Source of the DNA: a virus
DNA: 20,862 bases
Direction: 5' to 3' (one strand)
Virus record (IMG/VR): IMGVR_UViG_3300025138_013610
Location: 1 to 20,862 of that record
In this document: in pieces, positions 13,868 to 20,862 of the stretch
Layout of the letters: every line of letters begins with the position of its first letter
Position numbering within the stretch: position 1 is the stretch's first letter
Notes under the pieces: generated by a model
Seen by the model: only the letters and a program-made list of their open reading frames with translations
The model's database searches: none
Told to the model about the DNA's origin: nothing
Made by a program: the position numbers and the translations under genes

Positions 13868-14821
13868 TCAGGGCTCGATCCAACAGTTTCCGTGGCTGTA
13901 TTTGATGAATGAGCGCCAGTCGTCGCGACCGCTGAAAACCTTGGAGAACGCGTTCGTGCTGTCCCCGTAGCCCGCCTCGAAAAGAACGACCGCCGTTCGG
14001 CAAACCGGCGAACCTGACCAATAGGCGTCAAACAACAGCCCCAAGAGTTGCCGCTGTTTATCGCTGCCGAAGGTGAGGGATTCATCTCGCAGCCAGACGA
14101 TGCCGTAGTCATCCGAATGGTCGATCGGGAAACGACGCTGCGCTTGCCCGGGGAACACCCGCGCACCGAGGATCTGCGGTGAGATTGCGAGCTTGGCCAG
14201 ATCACCCTCGACATCCGCAACACTGATGATGTGATTTCGCTTCTGGGAGGTCTCTGGGATTCGCCCACCGGGCGTCGATGTAAGGATGATGCGGATTTCG
14301 TGCGGCGGCTTGCGTGCGATCAGCGTCTCAAGCTGCGCCCAGACACGCGGATCACTGAGTCGCCGGGCAAACCAGACGGGCACCGGGGCCTTTGCGCCGG
14401 CAAGCTTGATGGTGCCCACATCCCAGATGAGATCGGCAATCAAAGATGTCGGACGGGAGGGCCCGGCACGCTCGAACGCCACCAGCATCTTGGCGAGGGC
14501 CAGACCATAGTCGACCCTGCACGCCGCGATGTCCTGATCGGTCACAGTGATCCATCGGCCAATGCTGTCGTGATAGCCAAATGATTTCAGCTCGGCCAAC
14601 CAGGTCGCCTCAAACGGCTCATCTTCGTAGTCATCCATACCCGCAACGACCGGGACATGCCCGTTCGGAACCAGCAGGTTGGCCTTCAACAATGCGTCTG
14701 TCGCAGCGCGCGAGACCTGGTGCAGCGCCGATACCTGAAGAGACGCGCTGCGGGCTTCCATTGCCCGCAGCAGAAGGTCGATCGCACGCTTACTCAAGGA
14801 CGTCGCCTTCGTCGTTGTCAT
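13868..14821 (-). CDS. Unknown protein with C-terminal winged-helix-like domain (317 aa)
   Basis: Not recognised as a named family. The N-terminal 55 residues are helical (SKRAIDLLLRAMEARSASL; SRAATDALLKANLLVP). The middle (about 60-245) is mixed alpha/beta, with no nuclease, ATPase or protease motif that I can see. Residues about 250-315 (FGSDKQRQLLGLLFDAYWSG... to ...WIEP, with FSKVFSG and WRSFIKY inside) resemble a winged-helix domain I have seen at the ends of uncharacterised phage and defence-type proteins. It overlaps the upstream 408-aa gene by 32 bases in another frame, so the two are surely co-translated. The unit is divergent from the repressor and metallopeptidase genes, which suggests control by them. 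DNA-binding or sensor activity is inferred. Confidence 0.85.
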   Translation of the reverse strand: MTTTKATSLSKRAIDLLLRAMEARSASLQVSALHQVSRAATDALLKANLLVPNGHVPVVAGMDDYEDEPFEATWLAELKSFGYHDSIGRWITVTDQDIAACRVDYGLALAKMLVAFERAGPSRPTSLIADLIWDVGTIKLAGAKAPVPVWFARRLSDPRVWAQLETLIARKPPHEIRIILTSTPGGRIPETSQKRNHIISVADVEGDLAKLAISPQILGARVFPGQAQRRFPIDHSDDYGIVWLRDESLTFGSDKQRQLLGLLFDAYWSGSPVCRTAVVLFEAGYGDSTNAFSKVFSGRDDWRSFIKYSHGNCWIEP

Positions 14822-16016
14822 CTTTCAGGATGCCCCAGAGCCGCAGGTACTTCTCGCCGATCAGGCGCTCTTGCGGCGTCATGTCCTTCAGGTTGCAGCC
14901 ATGCGGCATGGTCACGGTCAGAGACAGAGACTTGCCGCGCCCGCCGGAGGGACCGGGGTGGAACTTGATTGTGAAGCGCGCCCGGGTGATCACCCATTCC
15001 GGCACCTCACCGGTAATCCCGTGGACGAAGGAACCGCCGCCGATGTCCAGACCAATGCGATGCTCTGCCATCTGCCAGATCGTCCGGTCCGCGCCGGACA
15101 TGGACTCCAGCGTGATGCGCTCTTTCGCATCGCCGAGATCCATCAACCGCAGTTCCTTGACGGTCACGCCGGCGATCCCGTCTGCCGGGTCGGTCGGAAA
15201 ATCGAACGGCTGCGCGAGCATGCTGAGATCATATTCCCGCAGCGGCAGCTGTTGCTTTTCGTCAATAGTAATGCCGAGCAGATCACGCGCCATGAAACGC
15301 GTCAGATCCATGCGATCCTCGCGCGTCTTGGCCACGACCTCAATCACGCCGGTCGCCGCCTCATAGGTCAGCGCAGCCTCGAACACGGGCTTGACGATGC
15401 GACGTGACAAGGTGCTGTCGGCATCGAAACCCAACATGTCCTCGGGGCGGCCTTCGCGGTAGACGGCCACCTGAACGAGTTCGCATTCTTCACCGTCGAG
15501 GATCACCCGGTGGCGATCGAAGATGTCGACATGCACATTGGGTGTTTCGAACCGTTCACGGATCGCGGCAGTGAAGGCAGCAATCGAGATCGGGTCATTC
15601 TTTACATCCAGACCTTCATCGACACCGAAGCCGCTCCAGGACCGACCGCGCCGACGCTCGTCGTTGTAGCGGACCTCTTCGGCCAGCCGGAACCGGTCTG
15701 CCTCGTTCAAGAACACCCAGAGTGACCGATTGTTGGGGCCCTCTAGCGTGTCGAAGGTCGAGCGATCCAGCACGACATTCTGCAAGGCATTCTGTCCGGG
15801 CTCATCTGCGAGGGCCGCAACACGTCCAGCATCAAGGATGACGCGTTGCTTTTCAGCCTCGTCCATGTCGTCGACGGCCTTGATCAAAGGCTCAACAACC
15901 TCCGGCTCGGGTTTGGTCCAGTCGACCGGAGGAAGGGAGGTGAAGCCGCCTGCGGTAAAATAGTCCTGCAGCCGGGGAATCGGGGTTTTGCGGAGGAAGG
16001 AAGCAATCGCTGTCAT
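14790..16016 (-). CDS. Unknown protein, partner of the 317-aa protein (408 aa)
   Basis: Not recognised. No Walker, HEXXH, PD-(D/E)xK or methyltransferase motif was found. The N-terminal 80 residues include FLRKTPIPRLQDYFTAGGF and an acidic helical stretch (VVEPLIKAVDDMDEAEKQRV). The middle is rich in beta-like segments and charged turns. Residues 350-390 contain ITRARFTIKFHPGPSGGRGK followed by SLSLTVTMPHG, and the tail is acidic (KDDNDEGDVLE). No signal peptide or membrane helix is present. AAAGG lies about 7 bases before the ATG at 16016. It is the first gene of the divergent unit whose promoter region holds two palindromic operators. It could be a structural scaffold, sensor or effector working with the downstream protein; that is inference. 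Confidence 0.87.
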   Translation of the reverse strand: MTAIASFLRKTPIPRLQDYFTAGGFTSLPPVDWTKPEPEVVEPLIKAVDDMDEAEKQRVILDAGRVAALADEPGQNALQNVVLDRSTFDTLEGPNNRSLWVFLNEADRFRLAEEVRYNDERRRGRSWSGFGVDEGLDVKNDPISIAAFTAAIRERFETPNVHVDIFDRHRVILDGEECELVQVAVYREGRPEDMLGFDADSTLSRRIVKPVFEAALTYEAATGVIEVVAKTREDRMDLTRFMARDLLGITIDEKQQLPLREYDLSMLAQPFDFPTDPADGIAGVTVKELRLMDLGDAKERITLESMSGADRTIWQMAEHRIGLDIGGGSFVHGITGEVPEWVITRARFTIKFHPGPSGGRGKSLSLTVTMPHGCNLKDMTPQERLIGEKYLRLWGILKDDNDEGDVLE

Positions 16017-16080
16017 GATGTGGCCTTTCTAAGCCTGGGAGGGAGGAGGACGACAGAATCGCGAATATGCGATACGATCA

Positions 16081-16100
16081 TGTTCGATATATACCGAACA
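16081..16100. promoter_or_regulatory. Operator palindrome O1 for the XRE repressor
   Basis: Half-sites TGTTCG (16081-16086) and CGAACA (16095-16100) flank an 8-base AT-rich centre. The 20-base site matches its own reverse complement at 18 of 20 positions. It lies in the divergent gap near the 408-aa gene. Binding by the adjacent XRE protein is inferred. Confidence 0.72.
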
Positions 16101-16130
16101 AAGCGTCAGGTCTACTTGCGCGGCATAATT

Positions 16131-16150
16131 TTGTTCGGCATATCGAACAA
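16131..16150. promoter_or_regulatory. Operator palindrome O2 for the XRE repressor
   Basis: Half-sites TTGTTCG (16131-16137) and CGAACAA (16144-16150) flank a 6-base centre. The half-sites match those of O1 but with a spacer 2 bases shorter. Its centre is exactly 50 bp from the O1 centre. It lies 35 bases before the XRE start, well placed for autoregulation. Confidence 0.72.
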
Positions 16151-16184
16151 ACGTCCTCTGACCAAGGAAACCAAGGATGATACA

Positions 16185-16505
16185 ATGACCACGTCCCTCG
16201 GCGCCAAGATCAAGCGCCACCGCAAGGAGAAGGGATACTCCCTCGACAAGCTCGCGGCGCTGACCGAGTCCAGCAAAAGCTATCTTTGGGAACTCGAGAA
16301 CCGTGATACCCGAAAACCGTCCGGCGAAAAGCTGACCCGCATTGCCCAGGCACTGGAGGTCACGACCGATTACCTGCTCGATGACAGCGAGGAGCCCGGC
16401 GACGAGGTTCTGAAAGAGGCATTCTTCCGCAAGTTCAGCAAGCTCGATCCCGAAGACCAACAGAAAATCAACCAGATGATCGATATGTGGGGGAAGAAGG
16501 ATTGA
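16185..16505 (+). CDS. XRE-family transcriptional repressor
   Basis: A 106-residue protein with an N-terminal Cro/C1-type HTH: LGAKIKRHRKEKGYSLDKLAALTESSKSYLWELENR (5-40), then SGEKLTRIAQALEVTTDYLL (46-65). The C-terminal tail (FRKFSKLDPEDQQKINQMIDMW) is a short helix that may dimerise or be recognised by the neighbouring peptidase. The ATG at 16185 is preceded by AAGGA about 9 bases upstream; a frame open further upstream runs through the operators and is not coding. Its stop overlaps the start region of the ImmA/IrrE gene, the pairing seen in ImmR/ImmA switches of mobile elements. It should repress itself and the divergent operon through the TGTTCG palindromes. Confidence 0.92.
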   Translation: MTTSLGAKIKRHRKEKGYSLDKLAALTESSKSYLWELENRDTRKPSGEKLTRIAQALEVTTDYLLDDSEEPGDEVLKEAFFRKFSKLDPEDQQKINQMIDMWGKKD

Positions 16506-17419
16506 GCCTGCCGACGACGCCTCAGAGCTGGGCCAACCGCCTGACGAAAATCCTGTCCGTGCATCAGGCGGTGCACGGGCTGCCGCGGTTCCCCATCGAC
16601 GTGGCCGCGCTCGCGCAGGATTTCTCGCGTCAGGTGTTTCCGGACGCGCCGATCACCATCGTGAAGGGGCTTGCGCTGTCCAAGGGCGTCGAAGGCATGC
16701 TGATGCCGCATCCTAGCGGCTCCGGCGAGTGGGGCATTGTCTACAACGAGACCATCCGGTCGTCGGGGCGGCGCAACTTCACGCTGGCCCATGAGCTGGG
16801 GCACTACCTCCTCCACCGAAACGCCAACCCACGTGGGCTGGAATGCACCAGCCGTAACATGGCCGATTGGGATGAGGCCCGGAACAAGATTGAGGGGGAG
16901 GCAAACACCTTCGCCTCCTACCTGCTGATGCCGTTCGACGATTTCCGCGAACAGATCAAAGGACGGATCGTCGACATCGACGTGATGACCGAACTCGCAG
17001 ATCGATATGCCGTGTCGCTCACAGCCGCGATCCTGAAATGGATGACGATCACCGAAAAGCGCGCGATGATCGTGGTTGGCAAGGAAGGCTTCATCGACTG
17101 GGCGTGGTCCAGCGAACCGTTGTTGAAGTCCGGGATCTTCTACCGGGCACGCCAAATCGTGACGGAATTGCCAGCAGCATCATTGGCGGCGCGAGAAGCC
17201 GATTGGGACACAGGTCGCCATGGCGTTGAGCATCCGGCCGGGGTCTGGCTAGGCAACGAACCGGTCCGCGAGATGACGGTGTTCTCGCCGGGCAATGAAA
17301 TGTCGATCTCATTGCTCCTCTATCCCGACCAGGCGCCCTCGCGTTGGGAGATGGCCGAGCTCGAGGAAGAAGCTACCGTCGATACGTTCGACAAATTCAT
17401 GGGCGGTTCAGGGCGGTGA
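16487..17419 (+). CDS. ImmA/IrrE family zinc metallopeptidase
   Basis: A 310-residue member of the family that cleaves XRE repressors in response to stress. The zinc motif HELGH is at 102-106 (FTLAHELGHYLLH), and IEGEANTFASYLLMP (135-149) supplies the downstream glutamate ligand. The N-terminal 60 residues and a C-terminal domain of about 130 residues (WAWSSEPLLKSGIFYRA... to the end) flank the catalytic part. The C-terminal domain may sense a signal. The start is uncertain: GTG at 16487 overlaps the repressor gene, while TTG at 16502 also overlaps the repressor stop and has GGGGGAAG before it. It likely inactivates the repressor encoded upstream and so derepresses the divergent unit, the phage genes, or both. 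Family assignment is firm; the target is inferred. Confidence 0.93.
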   Translation: MGEEGLSLPTTPQSWANRLTKILSVHQAVHGLPRFPIDVAALAQDFSRQVFPDAPITIVKGLALSKGVEGMLMPHPSGSGEWGIVYNETIRSSGRRNFTLAHELGHYLLHRNANPRGLECTSRNMADWDEARNKIEGEANTFASYLLMPFDDFREQIKGRIVDIDVMTELADRYAVSLTAAILKWMTITEKRAMIVVGKEGFIDWAWSSEPLLKSGIFYRARQIVTELPAASLAAREADWDTGRHGVEHPAGVWLGNEPVREMTVFSPGNEMSISLLLYPDQAPSRWEMAELEEEATVDTFDKFMGGSGR

Positions 17420-17584
17420 TTCGCCGTGAGGCCCGGTTAGGGCGAGCAGTGAGCTGACAAAGCGCATACGCAGATTTGCGCGGCTCTTCGCACAGGTCGA
17501 AGCGTTCCACAAATTATTGATTTACTTGTGCTTTCCTGATTTCGCGATACCATTCGGGCATCAACTCAATCGCGAAAAGTCGCC
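17420..17584. other. Intergenic region before the integration module
   Basis: This 165-base gap lies between the metallopeptidase and the integration genes. Positions 17505-17555 are AT-rich (AAATTATTGATTTACTTG and onward) and are the likely promoter area for the rightward module. I could not fix the boxes. No terminator with a T-run follows the metallopeptidase gene. Confidence 0.45.
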
Positions 17585-17833
17585 ATGTCACTCGATCCAG
17601 ACGACCCGATTTCCGGGCCCAATCCCCTATGCCCTGAGCGCATGTCGCCTGAGGCGCGCATCGAAGAAATCGGCCGCATCCTCGCTGGTGGCCTGGTGCG
17701 TGTTCTGGCCGCGAAGTCCAGCTCTTTATCTGCCGAAACCGGAGACCGTTTCGTGGACTTACCGCCCCGAAAGAGCGGTGGTCGTCGCAGGAAACGTATC
17801 CGCATCGGAGGAATTGATGAAGCATCAGAGTAA
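17585..17833 (+). CDS. Small hypothetical protein preceding DUF2924 (82 aa)
   Basis: No named family. The protein is proline-rich at the N-terminus (DPDDPISGPNPLCPERM), then has one helix (SPEARIEEIGRILAGGLVRVLAAK) and ends in a strongly basic patch (PPRKSGGRRRKRIRIGG). I recall similar short genes in front of DUF2924 and serine recombinase genes in Alphaproteobacteria. A DNA- or recombinase-binding role is plausible but unproven. The 3' end overlaps the DUF2924 start by 17 bases, showing coupling. The ribosome site before the ATG is weak. Confidence 0.75.
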   Translation: MSLDPDDPISGPNPLCPERMSPEARIEEIGRILAGGLVRVLAAKSSSLSAETGDRFVDLPPRKSGGRRRKRIRIGGIDEASE

Positions 17834-18314
17834 GATAGCACCACCCACGCCGGGTCAGGATGCCAGCCTGGATCAAACGGTCCTGTCGCGTCTGGCCGCG
17901 TTAAAAACCCTGTCCGTCAAGGAATTGAAAGCTCAGTGGGAAACCCTGATGGGAAGCTCAGCGCCCAACAACAGCCGCGCATTTCTGGAGGGTCGGCTCG
18001 CCTATCGCATTCAGGAACTGACCTATGGCGGGCCAGATCGCGAAACGCGGCGCATGCTCGATCTGCTCGCCGATGAGGTCGAAGGGATCGCGCGCCGCAA
18101 ACATCAGATCACGGATCCTCGCAATCCCGTCCCGGGCACGCAGCTCATCCGCGAATGGAACGGCGTCGAGCATACAGTGACCGTTTTGAAAAACGGGTTC
18201 GATTGGCAGGGCCGCAAGTACAAATCGCTCTCCGGCATCGCCCGCGAAATCACCGGAACGCGGTGGAACGGCTACCGCTTTTTCGGGCTGCAGACCCGTT
18301 CGCGGGAGATTTGA
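17817..18314 (+). CDS. DUF2924 family protein
   Basis: A 165-residue DUF2924 protein, recognised from LKTLSVKELKAQWETLMGS, then NSRAFLEGRLAYRIQELTYGG, and the C-terminal PGTQLIREWNGVEHTVTVL followed by GFDWQGRKYKSLSGIAREITGTRWNGYRFFGL. The C-terminal half is a compact beta-rich domain seen next to serine recombinases. Family members accompany recombinases in Alphaproteobacterial mobile elements, so an accessory role in integration or excision is the usual inference; its biochemistry is not established. GGAGG lies 6 bases before the ATG at 17817. The long in-frame extension to 17517 is rejected because it passes through the previous gene. The recombinase starts 2 bases after its stop. Confidence 0.93.
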   Translation: MKHQSKIAPPTPGQDASLDQTVLSRLAALKTLSVKELKAQWETLMGSSAPNNSRAFLEGRLAYRIQELTYGGPDRETRRMLDLLADEVEGIARRKHQITDPRNPVPGTQLIREWNGVEHTVTVLKNGFDWQGRKYKSLSGIAREITGTRWNGYRFFGLQTRSREI

Positions 18315-18316
18315 CC

Positions 18317-19642
18317 ATGGATAGCAACTCGCGCCCAAACCGCCGCCTGCGCTGTGCGATCTATACCCGCAAGTCTACCGAGGAAGGGCTCGACATGGAG
18401 TTCAACAGCCTCGATGCGCAGCGCGAGGCCTGCCAGGCCTATATCGCAAGCCAGCGCTCCGAGGGCTGGGCCTGTCTGCGCGAGCGTTACGACGACGGCG
18501 GGTTCTCCGGCGGCACACTGGACCGCCCTGCGTTGAAACAGCTGATCGCCGACGTCGCGGACGGTCTCGTTGATGTGATCGTGGTCTACAAGATCGACCG
18601 CCTCAGCCGTGCGCTGATGGATTTTTCGAAGCTGGTCGAGCTTTTCGACCGGCATGGCGTTACCTTCGTGTCAGTGACCCAGTCCTTCAACACGACAACG
18701 TCCATGGGGCGGCTGACACTGAACATCCTGCTCAGTTTTGCTCAGTTCGAGCGTGAGGTCACAGCCGAGCGGATCCGCGACAAGGTCGCCGCCTCCCGGA
18801 AGAAGGGCATGTGGATGGGGGGCTACGTCCCCCTCGGATACGATGTCGTCGACCGCAAGCTCATCGTGAACGACACCGAGGCCGCGCAGGTGCGGCAGAT
18901 GTTTGAGCGCTTTGTCGAACTTGGATCCGCCAGCATGCTGGCGCGAGAGCTCCGTCGCAAAGGGGCCCGTAACAAACAAGGCACGCTGATCGACAAGGGC
19001 TATCTGTACCGGCTGCTCAAGAACCGCGTTTATCGCGGTGAAGCCGTCCACAAGGGAAAATCCTATCCCGGCGAGCACGATGCCATCATCGACGAGGCCC
19101 TCTGGGATCGCGCCCACGCCATCCTGCAAGAGAGTCCCCGAAAACGCGCCAACAACACCCGCGCGCAGACACCGGCGCTGCTCAAGGGGTTAATATTCTC
19201 CGAAACCGGTGCGGCCATGACGCCCACCACCACGAAGAAAGGCCCAAAACTTTACCGCTACTATGTGTCCATGGACGTGATCCGGAACAAAGATACCGGC
19301 GACGAGACCGCGCCCACGCGGCTGGCCGCTGGGATGGTCGAGGAGGCAGTGATGACCGAAATCCGCCGGATCCTGCAAACGCCAGAGGTCGTAACGCAGG
19401 TGTTGTCGGCGCTGAAAGCCATCACCGCCAATATCTCCGAAGCCGACGCCTTGGGCGCGCTCCACGAGTTCGACACCCTCTGGACCCAACTCTTCCCCGC
19501 CGAGCAAGCCCGAATTGTTCAACTACTTGTTCGGCGCATCACGGTAACGGCCGCCGGGCTCGAGGTCGATATCCGGCGCGAGGGCATCGCCGGGGTCATC
19601 CGCGAGATGTTCGCCCCGCGCGAGATAGAGGCCGCCGAATGA
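18317..19642 (+). CDS. Large serine recombinase (element integrase)
   Basis: A 441-residue serine recombinase. The N-terminal catalytic domain has YTRKS with nucleophile S20, YDDGGFSGG (58-66), and YKIDRLSR with R95 and R98. It also has GRLTLNILLSFAQFERE (131-147) leading into the long helix. The Recombinase domain spans about residues 165-285 (WMGGYVPLGYDV...YLYRLLKNRVYRGE). The region where a zinc ribbon normally sits (about 325-370) has no Cys, a variant I know from Alphaproteobacterial relatives. It should integrate and excise the element by attP/attB recombination. GGGAGA lies about 8 bases before the ATG at 18317. It overlaps the next gene as ATGA. Confidence 0.95.
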   Translation: MDSNSRPNRRLRCAIYTRKSTEEGLDMEFNSLDAQREACQAYIASQRSEGWACLRERYDDGGFSGGTLDRPALKQLIADVADGLVDVIVVYKIDRLSRALMDFSKLVELFDRHGVTFVSVTQSFNTTTSMGRLTLNILLSFAQFEREVTAERIRDKVAASRKKGMWMGGYVPLGYDVVDRKLIVNDTEAAQVRQMFERFVELGSASMLARELRRKGARNKQGTLIDKGYLYRLLKNRVYRGEAVHKGKSYPGEHDAIIDEALWDRAHAILQESPRKRANNTRAQTPALLKGLIFSETGAAMTPTTTKKGPKLYRYYVSMDVIRNKDTGDETAPTRLAAGMVEEAVMTEIRRILQTPEVVTQVLSALKAITANISEADALGALHEFDTLWTQLFPAEQARIVQLLVRRITVTAAGLEVDIRREGIAGVIREMFAPREIEAAE

Positions 19643-20022
19643 CCAATTCCAATGACACCATCCGCATTCTGATCCCTCTCAAGGTACGCAAGAAAAACGG
19701 GCGACCGAAGATCCTGCCTCCCGCCGACCATGGCCCGAGCGCGGATCAAGCGCAGGATCCCCACATCCTGCGTGCCATCGGCCGCGCATGGAGCTGGCGT
19801 CGTCGCATGGAAGCAGGCGAGTTCGCCACAATTCAGGAACTGGCCGAAGCCGTCGGTCTGGCCGAACGCCATGTCAGCCGCCAATTACGCCTCGCCTATC
19901 TTGCACCCGAGGTTCTTAAACGCCTGACCTGCGGTCGGGAGACGTCGGCGGTCAGCCTCTACGATCTGTGCTTTCTGGCGGGGGATGCTTGGCAAAAACA
20001 GGCTGAGCGAACGTTTCGCTGA
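19639..20022 (+). CDS. HTH-like protein coupled to the serine recombinase (127 aa)
   Basis: A 127-residue basic protein. The segment about 48-90 (RAWSWRRRMEAGEFATIQELAEAVGLAERHVSRQLRLAYLAP) is a helix-turn-helix of the ParB/KorB-like type. The N-terminus is basic (IPLKVRKKNGRPKIL) and the C-terminus contains LYDLCFLAGDAWQKQ. Similar genes often follow serine recombinases of this group, from memory. Its ATG overlaps the recombinase stop (ATGA), so the two proteins are made together; it may control recombination direction or element copy. The function is not known. It ends 3 bases from the stop of the convergent DUF3883 gene. Confidence 0.87.
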   Translation: MTNSNDTIRILIPLKVRKKNGRPKILPPADHGPSADQAQDPHILRAIGRAWSWRRRMEAGEFATIQELAEAVGLAERHVSRQLRLAYLAPEVLKRLTCGRETSAVSLYDLCFLAGDAWQKQAERTFR

Positions 20023-20025
20023 CCT

Positions 20026-20862
20026 TCAATGAAAACTCGCCTGAAAGGACGTTGCCGTCAGCGAGACATGCGCGTCCAGCGGCGGGTGCAGCTCGAACGC
20101 CTTCGGCTCACGTGCGAAATTCCAGAGCCGAAACAGGGACCATTCCGAACGCCGCTCCTCGGCGACGGCCAGTTCATTCCGGCTGATGTGGAAAGGCGTG
20201 CGTTCCCAGCCATTCGTCGTTTTCACCTCGATCAGGCGCGGGCGGCCATCCGTCGCGAAGCTGGCTATATCGTAGCCGGCACCATCGCCATCCTCCTCCG
20301 ACACCCACCTGACCTTGCGCGCGAGGTCGTCGCGACCCGCTGATTTCAGGGCTGCACGTTCGTGCGCCAGCACGCGTTCCTCACCGGCACGGCCGAGGGT
20401 GCGGTTTCGCTCGTCTCTCGCTGCGACATCGAATTTTTGGGCGATGTGCAGCATCTGCTCCAGCTCCTGCGGCGGCGGCTGGTTCGACAACGTGGGCGGC
20501 GGCCCGATCCAGATTGGCGCGGCTTCGGCCAGGCCGGTCGGCGCTCCTGCACCCGAACGGCGGCCGAGCCACGCCGGGTTCAGCGCCAGCCAGCGCGCCA
20601 CGGCATCAACCAGTGTCATCTGGAAATTGAACGCTGGCTTGTAGCCCGGGATCCAGTCCTCACCGAGCCCCTTCAGCACGGCGCTGATGTTCTGATGTTT
20701 GAACTCGACCGATCCCTCGGACCGATCTTTCAACAATGGCATAAGCGCCCGTCGATGCTCAGCCTTGTTATAGCGGTGCCCAGCAACGTCATCGGCCAAC
20801 ATCGCAAAGTAATCTGCGACGATCAGATCGTTTTCTTCATCTGTCCAGGGCCCATTCGACAT
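20026..20862 (-). CDS. DUF3883 domain protein (PD-(D/E)xK-like)
   Basis: A 278-residue protein whose ATG is formed by the last three bases of the window, so an earlier start cannot be excluded. The N-terminal part (GPWTDEENDLIVADYFAMLADD; KHQNISAVLKGLGEDWIPGYKP) is a helical region I have seen with DUF3883. The C-terminal domain has E161/E162 (GRAGEERVL), D198 (GAGYDI), E212 and K214 (LIEVKTT), the PD-(D/E)xK pattern of restriction-like nucleases. DUF3883 occurs in restriction and anti-phage proteins as well as in solitary genes. It converges on the recombinase module with only 3 bases between stops. It may be host DNA beside the element, cargo or a defence gene. Confidence 0.85.
   Translation of the reverse strand: MSNGPWTDEENDLIVADYFAMLADDVAGHRYNKAEHRRALMPLLKDRSEGSVEFKHQNISAVLKGLGEDWIPGYKPAFNFQMTLVDAVARWLALNPAWLGRRSGAGAPTGLAEAAPIWIGPPPTLSNQPPPQELEQMLHIAQKFDVAARDERNRTLGRAGEERVLAHERAALKSAGRDDLARKVRWVSEEDGDGAGYDIASFATDGRPRLIEVKTTNGWERTPFHISRNELAVAEERRSEWSLFRLWNFAREPKAFELHPPLDAHVSLTATSFQASFH

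Noticed and set aside
13488-14268. Longer starts for the 69-aa HTH protein (to 14268) and the 161-aa protein (to 13820)
   Set aside because: The extensions run through a terminator, a leader or a neighbouring gene; the internal ATGs at 13707 and 13487 have strong ribosome sites.
14581-15366. Plus-strand 261-codon frame antisense to the 408-aa gene
   Set aside because: Ser/Arg-rich with no protein-like pattern and no ribosome site; the minus-strand frame has normal composition and a good start.
17517-17816. In-frame upstream extension of the DUF2924 gene
   Set aside because: It overlaps the 82-aa gene in another frame, while the ATG at 17817 has GGAGG at proper spacing and matches the usual family length.
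19508-19540. TTGTTCGGC near 19529 as a further repressor operator
   Set aside because: It is a single half-site inside the recombinase coding sequence with no inverted partner at the right distance.

Overview
The window is GC-rich, with Shine-Dalgarno sites of the AAGGAGG type, tightly overlapping genes and protein families that I know mainly from Rhodobacteraceae and other Alphaproteobacteria. It reads as part of an integrated tailed phage (prophage), or a phage-derived element, in such a host. No tRNA, rRNA or CRISPR array was seen. The organism call comes from family recognition, not from a database search.

Layout, left to right. Positions 1-1798 (minus strand) hold the DNA-packaging start: a Nu1-like small terminase gene overlapping a GpA-type large terminase gene that runs off the left edge. 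Positions 1910-2736 (plus strand) carry three small genes, the last a DUF3489 protein, closed by a plus-strand terminator near 2794-2824. Positions 2718-4294 (minus) carry a DUF7220-like membrane protein and a ParB-domain/DNA methyltransferase fusion. Positions 4295-4700 are non-coding and hold hairpins, short repeats and a strong minus-strand terminator. Positions 4701-13707 are one long minus-strand early operon, bounded by terminators at both ends: HTH/excisionase-like protein, unknown protein, RecA-fold ATPase, DUF669 protein, coiled-coil protein, Cas4/RecB-like Fe-S nuclease, SF2 helicase, DUF6511 zinc protein, primase-polymerase/ATPase, RuvC-like resolvase and two small proteins including a DUF6362 protein. 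Nearly every junction is a TGATG or ATGA overlap. The longest gap in this operon (5754-6144) holds a cluster of TTGAAAGAAG repeats in an AT-rich stretch and looks like an iteron-type replication origin.

Positions 13868-16016 (minus) carry two overlapping genes I do not recognise. They are divergent from a XRE repressor and an ImmA/IrrE metallopeptidase (16185-17419, plus). The divergent gap has two TGTTCG/CGAACA palindromes whose centres are 50 bp apart. This is the arrangement of a protease-relieved repressor switch, and the unknown pair is the best candidate here for an undescribed system. Positions 17585-20022 (plus) are the integration module: small protein, DUF2924 protein, large serine recombinase and a coupled HTH-like protein. 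A DUF3883 nuclease-fold gene (20026-20862, minus) converges on it and may be host DNA, cargo or a defence gene.

Together: the repressor/metallopeptidase pair probably controls lysogeny, the serine recombinase integrates and excises the element, the early operon replicates and recombines its DNA from the candidate origin, the methyltransferase may protect or mark it, and the terminase packages it.
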